Below, one piece after another: positions 17,645 to 25,831 of a stretch of 64,000 bases of DNA. Each line of letters opens with the position of its first letter. Position 1 is the first letter of the stretch. Location of the stretch: positions 248,001 through 312,000 of the forward strand of contig NZ_FZPD01000003.1 of assembly GCF_900188325.1 (NCBI RefSeq), in the 5' to 3' direction. Position numbers and translations under genes: made by a program. The stretch comes from Ekhidna lutea (lineage in GTDB: Bacteria; Bacteroidota; Bacteroidia; Cytophagales; Cyclobacteriaceae). The notes under the pieces were generated by a model. It did no database searches. It was not told where the DNA came from and was given only the letters and a program-made list of their open reading frames with translations.

Positions 17645-18595
17645 ATGGATAAAATCCTGATCATTGGAGCTTGCGGACAACTGGGAACCGAGCTGACATT
17701 AAAACTGAGAGAATTAAAGGGAACAGAAAATGTAATAGCATCGGATCTGAGAGATGAGCCGATAGATTTGCTAACCGAAGGGCCGTACGAGAAGCTAAAC
17801 ATTATGAATAAAGAAGCTTTTCAAATTATATTGGAAAAGCACCAAATCAATCAGGTTTACCATCTCGCTGCAGTTCTATCAGCTAAAGGCGAGCAAAACC
17901 CACACTTTGCCTGGCAGCTGAATATGGAAAGTCTTCTTACGGTTTTGGAGGCAGGAAAGGATCGGCTGAAGAAAATTTACTGGCCGAGCTCAATTGCGGT
18001 TTTTGGTCCGGATACCCCAAAGGAAAACACGCCTCAGAATACAGTGATGAGTCCTAACACGGTTTATGGAATCTCCAAACTTGCAGGTGAGCGATGGTGT
18101 GAGTATTACTTTGAAAAGTACGGGGTGGATGTGAGAAGCTTACGATATCCAGGACTAATAGGCTATAAAGCCATGCCTGGCGGAGGCACGACGGATTACG
18201 CAGTGGATATATATCATAAAGCCATAGTAGGAGAGAAGTTTGAATGTTTCCTTTCAGAAAATTCCATGCTGCCCATGATGTATATGGATGACGCAGTTAA
18301 AGCTACTATAGATTTGATGGAAACAGATGCGGAGAACGTGAAAGTGCGAAGCTCATACAACCTTGCCGCCATGAGCTTTACACCAAAAGAAATAGCTGAG
18401 GAAATTAGAAATCACTACCCGGATTTTGAGATCACTTATAACCCTGATTTCCGCCAAAAAATAGCTGATAGCTGGCCAGGAAGCATAGATGATAGTGCCG
18501 CAAGAAACAACTGGGGGTGGCAGCATAAATATGGGCTGAAGGAACTTACGGAGACGATGATCACTAATTTGAAAGACACAATTGTTTTTGATTAA
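17645..18595 (+). CDS. tdh: L-threonine 3-dehydrogenase, SDR (epimerase-like) type
   Basis: A 316-residue NAD-dependent extended short-chain dehydrogenase. The Rossmann motif GACGQLG (8-14) and the catalytic Tyr/Lys pair Y141-xxx-K145 in VYGISKLAGE are present, with WPSSIAVFG just before. The family includes UDP-glucose 4-epimerase-like proteins, but the SDR-type threonine dehydrogenases known from Bacteroidota and archaea share this length and pattern, and the divergent kbl gene supports oxidation of threonine to 2-amino-3-oxobutyrate. It is not the zinc-dependent MDR-type Tdh of E. coli. Without context it would be called only NAD-dependent epimerase/dehydratase. Confidence 0.85.
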   Translation: MDKILIIGACGQLGTELTLKLRELKGTENVIASDLRDEPIDLLTEGPYEKLNIMNKEAFQIILEKHQINQVYHLAAVLSAKGEQNPHFAWQLNMESLLTVLEAGKDRLKKIYWPSSIAVFGPDTPKENTPQNTVMSPNTVYGISKLAGERWCEYYFEKYGVDVRSLRYPGLIGYKAMPGGGTTDYAVDIYHKAIVGEKFECFLSENSMLPMMYMDDAVKATIDLMETDAENVKVRSSYNLAAMSFTPKEIAEEIRNHYPDFEITYNPDFRQKIADSWPGSIDDSAARNNWGWQHKYGLKELTETMITNLKDTIVFD

Positions 18596-18640
18596 GGCAT
18601 TTTTCCTTTTTCTTTCCGTCTGAAAAAACCAAGCGACCAA

Positions 18641-19429
18641 ATGGAATCATACGAAAATCTGGCACTGGATCTAGCAGATAGCATTCTTACCATTACTATC
18701 AATAGAGAAAGTAAAATGAATGCGCTAAACCGGGCAACAATGCTCGAAATAAAGGATGCTTTTCAGTATGTGCAGGACAATCCGAAGGACATTCGGGGAG
18801 TAATCCTAACTGGTGCAGGAGAGAAGGCTTTTGTTGCCGGCGCAGATATCAGTGAGTTTACAGGTCTGAGTGAAATGCATGCCAGAAAGTTTGCCGAAGA
18901 AGGTCAGGAGATCTTTCAGGAAATAGAAAATTGTCATACACCAGTAATCGCTGTGGTAAACGGATTTGCCTTGGGAGGAGGTTGTGAGTTGGCAATGTCA
19001 GCACATATGCGAGTGGCTGTCTCCTCAGCAAAATTTGGTCAGCCGGAAGTGAATTTAGGTTTGATTCCCGGGTATGGGGGTACGCAACGACTGACACAGC
19101 TGATTGGAAAAGGAAAAGCGTATGAATACTTGATGAGCGCTGACATGATTTCTGCTGATCAAGCCAAAGAAATGGGATTGGCTAACCACGTTGAGGATAG
19201 TAAAGATGCTGCTCTAGCCAAAGCAAAAGAACTATTACAAAAAATTGCTACAAAAGCTCCGGTTGCCATTGGGTTAGTCATTGATTCGGTCAATGCGCAC
19301 TATGAAACAGCTGTAAACGGATATCAAACAGAAGCCAATGCGTTTGCAGGATGCTTTGGTACCGAAGACTTCAAAGAAGGAGTTGCTGCATTCCTGGAAA
19401 AACGAAAAGCCGATTTTAAAGGCGAATAA
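18641..19429 (+). CDS. enoyl-CoA hydratase (crotonase family)
   Basis: A 262-residue cytoplasmic enzyme predicted to hydrate 2-enoyl-CoA in fatty-acid or amino-acid oxidation. It has the CoA-binding AGADISEF segment (67-73) and oxyanion-hole glycines in ALGGGCEL (110-117). Both catalytic glutamates are present: Glu116 (GGGCEL) and Glu136 (GQPEVNLG), equivalent to Glu144 and Glu164 of the rat enzyme. Two acids indicate a true hydratase rather than an isomerase-only member. It follows tdh by 45 bp and precedes the flippase gene by 3 bp, so it probably shares a transcript with both. The substrate chain length is not predictable. Confidence 0.9.
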   Translation: MESYENLALDLADSILTITINRESKMNALNRATMLEIKDAFQYVQDNPKDIRGVILTGAGEKAFVAGADISEFTGLSEMHARKFAEEGQEIFQEIENCHTPVIAVVNGFALGGGCELAMSAHMRVAVSSAKFGQPEVNLGLIPGYGGTQRLTQLIGKGKAYEYLMSADMISADQAKEMGLANHVEDSKDAALAKAKELLQKIATKAPVAIGLVIDSVNAHYETAVNGYQTEANAFAGCFGTEDFKEGVAAFLEKRKADFKGE

Positions 19430-19432
19430 TCC

Positions 19433-20902
19433 TTGTCGATACTTAAGAAGCTCGCAAGTCAAACAGCCGTATATGGTCTGAGCAGTGTTCTAGGTCGGAT
19501 GCTCAATTATTTACTGGTACCTCTTTATACATCTGTTTTCTTACCTGCAGAATATGGAATTGTCACGGAACTTTATGCGTATGTCGCATTTCTAAATATC
19601 CTATTCATATATGGTCTGGAAACGGCCTATTTCCGATTTTCCTCTCAGGGAAAAGGATATAACTACTTCAATCTCGCATTCACGAGCATCCTAATTTCAT
19701 CTTTTGTTTTTTCAGGAGTTATCTGGTTGCTATCTGATTCAATTGCACAGATACTTGAATACCCGAATAAAGCGCACTTCATTCGATGGCTTGCTGCAAT
19801 ACTAGCGATTGATGCGATTGTAGCCATCCCCTTTGCCCGCCTAAGGCAAATTGGAAAGGCGTATCGCTTTGCGGTTTTCAAGCTTTCAAACATTGGAATC
19901 AATATCTTCTTAAATGTCTTTTTCATTGTTCTGTGTCCACTAATTTTGACAGATCATCCTGAAAGCTTCATCCGGCATATTTACAATCCTGATTTGGGCG
20001 TTGGCTATGTGTTTCTTTCGAATCTTATTGCCAACGGACTCTATTTACTCTTTTTCTATAAAGATTGGCTGAAAGTAAAACTCACATTCAATGCTGCCGA
20101 ATGGAAGCGAATGATGAAATATGCCTGGCCGGTGCTGATCATTGGATTTTCAGGGGTAACCAATGAAATGCTGAGTAGGGCTATTCTAAAATATCGATTG
20201 CCGGAAGGCTTTTATGAAGGATACACGAATCTTGAGATTCTTGGAATTTTCGGGGCTTGTTATAAACTCTCAGTCTTTATGACTCTGGCGGTTCAGGCAT
20301 TTCGATATGCATTCGAGCCATTCTTTTTTGCACAGGCGAAAAAGAAAAACTCACCACAAGTGTTTAGTAGGGTCATGACCATGTTTGTGTTATTTACTTC
20401 CTTTAGCTGGTTGGTTTTGTGTGTCTTCATGCCCTATTACGCACCGATTTTTCTAAGACAAGAAAGCTATTTAATGGCTTTAGATGCTGTGCCATGGCTG
20501 CTAGGTGGGGGCCTTTTTCTCGGAGTATTTTACAATCTTTCTTTGTGGTATAAACTGACGGATAAAACTCTTTATGGTGCCTATATCAGTTTGATAGGGG
20601 CATTTGCTACATTCATTCTCAATTGGTCGTTAATCCCGGTAATGGGATATATGGGCAGTGCAATAGCCACATTTGGCTCTTATTTGATAATGGTTTTTAT
20701 TTCTTATTGGTGGGGCATGAGGCACTATGCAGTTCCTTATCAATTAGGCAGAACATTGTCTTACGTTCTTTTTGCCGGGGCAGGTATTTTGATAAATGGT
20801 CAATTCGAACAATCCGTTTCAAAGTCCGTGTTGATCGTTTTAATCTTTCTAACTTTGCCGATCATTTTTGAACGAGAATCTTTATTTCGAAAAAGGAGCT
20901 AA
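19433..20902 (+). CDS. Wzx/MATE-type polysaccharide flippase
   Basis: A 489-residue integral membrane protein with about 12-14 hydrophobic segments over its whole length. The N terminus (KLASQTAVYGLSSVLGRM) is the typical first amphipathic helix of Bacteroidota polysaccharide biosynthesis/flippase proteins. These move lipid-linked oligosaccharides across the inner membrane. It starts at TTG 3 bp after the crotonase stop; the first ATG (Met23) would cut into that conserved helix. The following nucleotidyltransferase could make an activated sugar for the same glycan, but no glycosyltransferase or polymerase is nearby, so the glycan remains unknown. Confidence 0.85.
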   Translation: MSILKKLASQTAVYGLSSVLGRMLNYLLVPLYTSVFLPAEYGIVTELYAYVAFLNILFIYGLETAYFRFSSQGKGYNYFNLAFTSILISSFVFSGVIWLLSDSIAQILEYPNKAHFIRWLAAILAIDAIVAIPFARLRQIGKAYRFAVFKLSNIGINIFLNVFFIVLCPLILTDHPESFIRHIYNPDLGVGYVFLSNLIANGLYLLFFYKDWLKVKLTFNAAEWKRMMKYAWPVLIIGFSGVTNEMLSRAILKYRLPEGFYEGYTNLEILGIFGACYKLSVFMTLAVQAFRYAFEPFFFAQAKKKNSPQVFSRVMTMFVLFTSFSWLVLCVFMPYYAPIFLRQESYLMALDAVPWLLGGGLFLGVFYNLSLWYKLTDKTLYGAYISLIGAFATFILNWSLIPVMGYMGSAIATFGSYLIMVFISYWWGMRHYAVPYQLGRTLSYVLFAGAGILINGQFEQSVSKSVLIVLIFLTLPIIFERESLFRKRS

Positions 20903-20931
20903 ATAGCTAGTAATCAATACGATCTCATTTT

Positions 20932-21930
20932 ATGAACTTAATTATTCCGATGGCCGGAAAAGGAAAACGACTCAGGCCACACACGTTAACCACCCCAAAA
21001 CCATTAATTCCTATCGCAGGTAAGCCTATTGTTCAACGATTGGTCGAGGATATCGCAGATGTTACCCCCGAGAAAATCGAAAAGATCGGGTTTGTAATTG
21101 GCGATTTTGAGGAAGAAGTAAAAGATAAACTGAGAGAAGTAGCCGCTGCGGTGGGAGCAGAAGCATATTTTTTCGTGCAGGAAACAGCAGAAGGTACCGC
21201 TCATGCCATTGCCTGTGCCAATGAAATTTTGGAAGGAAAAGTAACGGTGGCCTTTTCAGACACACTATTCAGAGCGGATTTTAAGCTCAATCCGGAAGAT
21301 GATGGGATCATTTGGACCAAGCAAATAGAGGATCCTAGTGCTTTTGGTGTTGTGAAAACGAACAATGAAGGAGTTATCACGGATTTCATTGAGAAGCCAA
21401 AAGATTTTGTTTCAGATCAAGCCATAATAGGAATTTACTATTTTAAGAATGGTGAAGAGCTCAGAGATGAGATCAATTATCTGATTGAGCATGACATTAG
21501 AGGGGGAGGAGAATTCCAGTTGACTATGGCGCTGGAAGCACTAAAAAACAAGGGTACCAACTTTACAATAGGGACAGTGAATGAGTGGCTGGATTGTGGA
21601 AATAAGGAAATCACTGTAGAGTCAAATTCCAGATATCTTGGATTCTTAAAAGGACAAAACCTAATTTCCAACAAAGCGAAAATTGAAAACTGCGAGATTA
21701 TTGAGCCTGTTTCCATAGAAGAAGGAAGTGAGATTTCGAACGCAACCATTGGTCCGAATGTTTCTATAGGTAAAAATTGTACAATTCGTAACGTTAAGCT
21801 CTCCGAAACACTCATTCAAAATAACACTACGTTGGAAGACGTTGAATTAACCAACTCAATGATTGGAAACTTCGTTAATTTGAAAGGCAGCCCAAAATCG
21901 GTGAGTTTGGGAGACTACAGTGAATGGTAA
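20932..21930 (+). CDS. sugar-1-phosphate nucleotidyltransferase
   Basis: A 332-residue enzyme with an N-terminal nucleotidyltransferase domain (about 1-235) showing the nucleotide-binding signature MAGKGKRLRPHT (7-18) followed by PKPLIPIAGKPI. After about 245 there is a C-terminal left-handed beta-helix with hexapeptide-like repeats (IGPNVSIGKNC near 283). The layout is that of RmlA/GlmU-like sugar nucleotidyltransferases; whether it uses dTTP, UTP or GTP and which sugar phosphate cannot be decided. It lies 29 bp after the flippase gene, and its stop overlaps the following TPR gene by 7 bp. Confidence 0.85.
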   Translation: MNLIIPMAGKGKRLRPHTLTTPKPLIPIAGKPIVQRLVEDIADVTPEKIEKIGFVIGDFEEEVKDKLREVAAAVGAEAYFFVQETAEGTAHAIACANEILEGKVTVAFSDTLFRADFKLNPEDDGIIWTKQIEDPSAFGVVKTNNEGVITDFIEKPKDFVSDQAIIGIYYFKNGEELRDEINYLIEHDIRGGGEFQLTMALEALKNKGTNFTIGTVNEWLDCGNKEITVESNSRYLGFLKGQNLISNKAKIENCEIIEPVSIEEGSEISNATIGPNVSIGKNCTIRNVKLSETLIQNNTTLEDVELTNSMIGNFVNLKGSPKSVSLGDYSEW

Positions 21931-23645
21931 AACCGATGCGATTACTTCTAATTTCCATCCTTATTTTAGGAACCCTTTCTTCTTTTTCTCAAAAAGGTAA
22001 GAAAGGGAAAGATGTGGTTATACCGCAAACGCAAGAGGATTCCTTGAAATTGGAAGGAGTGCTTGTGGAGGCGGAAAAGCAGTTGATTTTGGAGAATTAT
22101 GCCAAAGCCCTGGAGAATTTCCATGTTGCGATGGAAATGAATACCGAAAGTGCAGCCATCCATTTCAAAATAGCAGAAGTACTCGCGAAAAGCAATGAAG
22201 GACAAAAAGCTTTGCCTTATGGTCTTGAAGCAATCGAGTTAGCCCCTACAAATAAATATTATCGTTTAGGACTGGCACGCATTTACCAATCTATTGGATT
22301 TTACCTGGATGCAGCAAAAACATACGAAGAGCTTTTAGAACAATTCCCATCTGAGGAAAATGCCTTATACGAATTAGCTGAGCTATATCAGCTTACCGGT
22401 AGAAGAGAGGAAATGTTTAGGGTTTTTGATCAAATCGAAGCTCAGCTAGGCGTAAAAGAGGAAATCACCCGTGAGAAGCAGCGTATTTACATGAAAGAGG
22501 GGAAAGTGGATCAAGTGGTTATCGAATTTAAGAAATTGATTGACGCCTATCCAAATGAGTCCTCTTACAAAGCTGAATTGATCAATTTCCTCATTCAAAA
22601 TGGAAAATTAGAGGAAGCTGAAACAGCAATTGCGCAATATGAGGCTACAGAAAGTACCTCTTCCAGGATTACCCTTATGAAAAGTGAGCTAAACTGGATG
22701 AGGGGAAATCGTGCCGAATCACTCAAATTACTCACCCAGGCCTTCGAAACCACATCTATTGACTTTGATTCAAAGTTTCAAATCCTTTCCAATTACTTCG
22801 TTATGGCCAAGCAGGAAGAGGACAAAATGAAACTTACGCAAGTTGCAGAGATGCTTGCCCGGCAATATCCGGATGAATTTAAAGCACAAGCTTTTGTTGG
22901 TGACATGCTGTATCAGAGTGGAAAGAGCAAAGAGGCGGTAACGTATTATTTAAAAGCGGTTGACCTCAGTCCGGCCAATTATTCGGTGTGGCAAAACATT
23001 CTCAATGTTGAGGCTGATTTAAATCAGTATGATAGCGTGGTGGTACATGCCGAAAAAGCATTGGAATATTTCCCAAATCAGGCTCTTCTATACTATTTTG
23101 CTGGTACTGGTCACCTCATCAAGAATAACTACAAAAAGTCTGTACGGATGCTTGAGCAAGGCCGAAAGTATACGGTTGACCCTAATCTCCTTACCGTTTT
23201 TTATGGGCAGCTCGGCGATGCTTACAATGGCATGAAGGAACAGGATAAGTCATTTAAAGCATATGAGAAGGCCTTGGAAAATGGCCCCAATAATGATCAC
23301 GTATTAAATAATTATAGCTATTTTCTTTCGCTGGCCAATAAAAACCTTGAAAAAGCCCTCGAGATGTCTACGAGACTTGTTGAGCAACACCCCGATAATC
23401 CGACATACCTTGACACGCATGGCTGGGTGCTTTACACCAATGGCCAATTTAAAGAGTCAAAAAAATTCCTAGAAAAAGCAGTGTCATTGGATGAAGATGG
23501 CACAGTCATTGAACATTATGGAGACGTATTGTTTAAATTAGGTGAAGTTGAAAAGGCAATTATCCAGTGGGAGAAAGCGCGTGATTTGGGCAATGCATCA
23601 GAGTTAATAGAAAAGAAAATTGCGGATAGGAAGCTGTATGAATAA
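21924..23645 (+). CDS. exported tetratricopeptide-repeat protein
   Basis: A 573-residue protein with a signal peptide (about 1-23, ending SFSQ) followed by a Lys-rich stretch and at least ten TPR-like units to the C terminus (for example YAKALENFHVAMEMN, YLDAAKTYEELLEQFP and FKESKKFLEKAVSLD). TPR arrays bind other proteins; here it would act in the periplasm or on the inner face of the outer membrane. The start at 21924 overlaps the upstream stop; a second ATG at 21936 gives a cleaner signal peptide and is equally likely. Overlaps DUF4292 by 8 bp. The coupling to an outer-membrane lipoprotein and an EnvC-like factor suggests a scaffold role in the envelope. Confidence 0.85.
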   Translation: MVKPMRLLLISILILGTLSSFSQKGKKGKDVVIPQTQEDSLKLEGVLVEAEKQLILENYAKALENFHVAMEMNTESAAIHFKIAEVLAKSNEGQKALPYGLEAIELAPTNKYYRLGLARIYQSIGFYLDAAKTYEELLEQFPSEENALYELAELYQLTGRREEMFRVFDQIEAQLGVKEEITREKQRIYMKEGKVDQVVIEFKKLIDAYPNESSYKAELINFLIQNGKLEEAETAIAQYEATESTSSRITLMKSELNWMRGNRAESLKLLTQAFETTSIDFDSKFQILSNYFVMAKQEEDKMKLTQVAEMLARQYPDEFKAQAFVGDMLYQSGKSKEAVTYYLKAVDLSPANYSVWQNILNVEADLNQYDSVVVHAEKALEYFPNQALLYYFAGTGHLIKNNYKKSVRMLEQGRKYTVDPNLLTVFYGQLGDAYNGMKEQDKSFKAYEKALENGPNNDHVLNNYSYFLSLANKNLEKALEMSTRLVEQHPDNPTYLDTHGWVLYTNGQFKESKKFLEKAVSLDEDGTVIEHYGDVLFKLGEVEKAIIQWEKARDLGNASELIEKKIADRKLYE

Positions 23646-24375
23646 GCTTATTATAGTATGCTTGATGGGGATGATAGGTTTATCGTCATGCAACAGAAAA
23701 GTAGGAGCCATCTTCACAAAAACGGACAAATTGGAAGTTGTAGATCCACAATTCGAATATTTGTCAGCAAAGGCCAGGTTTAAGTTTGATCATGAGGAAA
23801 AAAACGTCTCTGCCACTGCTAATTTTAGAATAAAGAAAGACAGCATTATATGGATATCGATATCGGGATTTGGATTTGAGGGAGCTCGGGTATTAATTGA
23901 CACCTCCAATGTGCGTATTCTTGATAAGCTAAAGAAGCAATACTATGAGTATACATTTGAAGAGCTCTCTAAGGAATATGACTTTGATTTCAATTTCCAA
24001 ATGATTCAATCTGTGGTACTTGGAAATCTTGTTGAACCGTATAAAAAACAACGAGTTGAAAAGAGAGACACCTATTACACCTATTCCGCTTCAAAAGGGG
24101 TGTACTTGTTTCAAAATTACATTGGAGCTAAATCTATGAAGCTCGAAAAAGTTCAGGTATTTGATGAGGGCACAAAAAACACGATTTCTGTAAATTACAG
24201 CGACTTTATATTAGTCGATGGTCAAATTTTTCCATATGAAATTTTGGCATTAATAGATTATGAGGCCGAGTCTAAACCCAATACGGAAATTAGTATTTCA
24301 TATAACAAAATGGTCATTGAGGACGCCCCAATCAGCTTTCCTTATACCGTTCCAAGTAAGTATGAGAGGAAGTAG
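23638..24375 (+). CDS. DUF4292 lipoprotein, LolB-like
   Basis: A 245-residue predicted lipoprotein. The lipobox LSSC follows a hydrophobic stretch (MNKLIIVCLMGMIGLSS), with Cys about residue 18. I placed the start at ATG 23638, because an in-frame ATG 18 bases upstream would add charged residues before the signal peptide. The mature part has beta-rich segments such as SATANFRIKKDSIIWISI followed by a Gly-rich turn (SGFGFEGARVLI), a pattern like LolA/LolB lipoprotein carriers. A LolB-like role in placing lipoproteins in the outer membrane is inference. Overlaps the TPR gene by 8 bp and the EnvC-like gene by 14 bp. Confidence 0.82.
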   Translation: MNKLIIVCLMGMIGLSSCNRKVGAIFTKTDKLEVVDPQFEYLSAKARFKFDHEEKNVSATANFRIKKDSIIWISISGFGFEGARVLIDTSNVRILDKLKKQYYEYTFEELSKEYDFDFNFQMIQSVVLGNLVEPYKKQRVEKRDTYYTYSASKGVYLFQNYIGAKSMKLEKVQVFDEGTKNTISVNYSDFILVDGQIFPYEILALIDYEAESKPNTEISISYNKMVIEDAPISFPYTVPSKYERK

Positions 24376-25555
24376 TACACAGCTTCTTATGTTGGCGTTG
24401 GTTTGTCTCTTCTCGGCTTTTGGAGCAGTGGGTCAAAAGACAAAGAGCCAACTTGAAGAAGAGAAGAAAGAAAACTTAAGAAAAATAGCGGAGGCTGAAA
24501 GAATTTTAAGCGAAACTGCCGATGAAAAGAAAGTCACACTTGGCCAGCTTCAAGCATTAAATCAGCAGATCAATGCCCGGGAAAATCTCATACGGTCCAT
24601 CGGCTCGGAAATACGAATATTGGATAATGAAATTACCGACCTACGCATAGTCGTTAACTCTTTACAAAATGACTTGATACTGCTAAAAGAAGAATATGCT
24701 GCCCAGATTTATTCGTCATATAAAGCCAATAGAGGCAATAGTCGTCTGATGTTTCTGTTTTCAGCCAAAAACTTTAATCAACTAGTTCAGAGGCTTAAGT
24801 ATTTAGAACAATATTCTGAAGCTAGAAAGCTACAGGCTGAACAAATTGAAGAGGTGACGAAGGAGCTGAACGATCAACGAAGCAAAGTGGAAGCTAAAAG
24901 AGCTGAACAGCAAACGCTGCTAAACCAACAGGTAAGAGAAAGCAGAAAGCTGGCTCGCTCAAAACAGAAACAATCCGAGCTTGTAGCTCAATTGACAAAA
25001 AAGGAACGTCAGCTCAGAAAGGAAGTAGAAGAAAGAAAAGAGGCTAACAGGAGGCTAAACACACTCATTGCAAAAATTATTGAAGATGAAGCAAAGAAAT
25101 CTACAACAGTCTCTACTGCTGAAGCAGCGAGTGCAGCTGAGCTAACAAGGTTGTTTGAGTCTAAAAAGAACAATCTGGAATGGCCGGTATCTGGTTTTAT
25201 TGCCTCCAAGTTCGGCAATCAACCGCATCCGGTATTAAAGAGAATTACAGTTGTAAATCACGGTGTAGGGATTCAAACCGAAAAAGACAGCAAGGTAAAG
25301 GCCGTTTTTGATGGTGTAGTGAGTGAAATATGGGTTCTGCAAGGCAAAAATAATGTAGTGGTTCTCAGACACGGTGATTATATGACCGTATATGCAAAGC
25401 TCAAAACTGTAAACGTCAAAAAAGGTCAAATGATAAGATCTAACGATATTATAGGAGAGGTCTACACAGATCGTGATGGGGTTTCAGAGCTGGAATTTCA
25501 GCTATATAAAGGAGCCTCTAAACTCAATCCGGAAAACTGGCTTGCCATGAAATGA
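24362..25555 (+). CDS. EnvC-like factor: coiled coil plus degenerate LytM/M23 domain
   Basis: A 397-residue exported protein. The signal peptide is about 1-24 (ending GAVGQ), then a long coiled coil (about 25-270, rich in Gln, Glu, Lys and Arg), then a LytM domain (about 280-397). I used the ATG at 24362, where a signal peptide begins; the frame opens further upstream but that part lies within DUF4292. The zinc-binding pattern of active M23 peptidases is broken: the HxxxD site reads HGVGIQ and the final HxH is replaced by LEFQL. Like E. coli EnvC it is therefore probably a non-catalytic activator of amidases in cell division or wall splitting. Confidence 0.87.
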   Translation: MRGSSTQLLMLALVCLFSAFGAVGQKTKSQLEEEKKENLRKIAEAERILSETADEKKVTLGQLQALNQQINARENLIRSIGSEIRILDNEITDLRIVVNSLQNDLILLKEEYAAQIYSSYKANRGNSRLMFLFSAKNFNQLVQRLKYLEQYSEARKLQAEQIEEVTKELNDQRSKVEAKRAEQQTLLNQQVRESRKLARSKQKQSELVAQLTKKERQLRKEVEERKEANRRLNTLIAKIIEDEAKKSTTVSTAEAASAAELTRLFESKKNNLEWPVSGFIASKFGNQPHPVLKRITVVNHGVGIQTEKDSKVKAVFDGVVSEIWVLQGKNNVVVLRHGDYMTVYAKLKTVNVKKGQMIRSNDIIGEVYTDRDGVSELEFQLYKGASKLNPENWLAMK

Positions 25556-25598
25556 AATAATTGTATGATTATTTCTCAAAGCTCCTTCGTTTAATACT

Positions 25599-25606
25599 TA
25601 TCTTTG
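25599..25606 (+). promoter_or_regulatory. candidate -7 box of tatA
   Basis: TATCTTTG matches TAnnTTTG and ends 21 bases before the tatA ATG, inside the 72-bp gap after the EnvC-like gene. No TTTG is visible 19-21 bases upstream, so the -33 part is weak. Confidence 0.5.
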
Positions 25607-25627
25607 TAATCTTAAATTATTAAAGCA

Positions 25628-25828
25628 ATGCATACATCATTATTATTTGCAATGCCAGGGTGGACAGAGATGATTATCATCGCGCTGTTTATTATCATAT
25701 TTTTCGGAGCGAAAAAAATCCCTGAGATAGCACGAGGCATGGGAAAAGGTATCAGAGAGTTTAAGGATGCTACCAAGGAAATCAAAAACGAAATAAACGA
25801 AGGGTCAAACGACGATAAAAAGGCGTAA
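25628..25828 (+). CDS. tatA: Sec-independent translocase subunit TatA
   Basis: A 66-residue protein with a short periplasmic N terminus, one membrane helix (about 12-27), the conserved FFGAKKIPE hinge, an amphipathic helix (IARGMGKGIREFK, 34-46) and an acidic/basic disordered tail. This is the normal TatA/E architecture; many copies form the pore for folded proteins carrying twin-arginine signals. No tatC or tatB is in the window. The next gene, gatA, begins 3 bp later, so they share a transcript with no obvious functional link. Confidence 0.95.
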   Translation: MHTSLLFAMPGWTEMIIIALFIIIFFGAKKIPEIARGMGKGIREFKDATKEIKNEINEGSNDDKKA

Positions 25829-25831
25829 ACC

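Noticed and set aside
24260-24361. Extended start for the EnvC-like protein
   Set aside because: The extra 34 residues lie within the DUF4292 gene, are charged and precede a clean signal peptide that begins at 24362.
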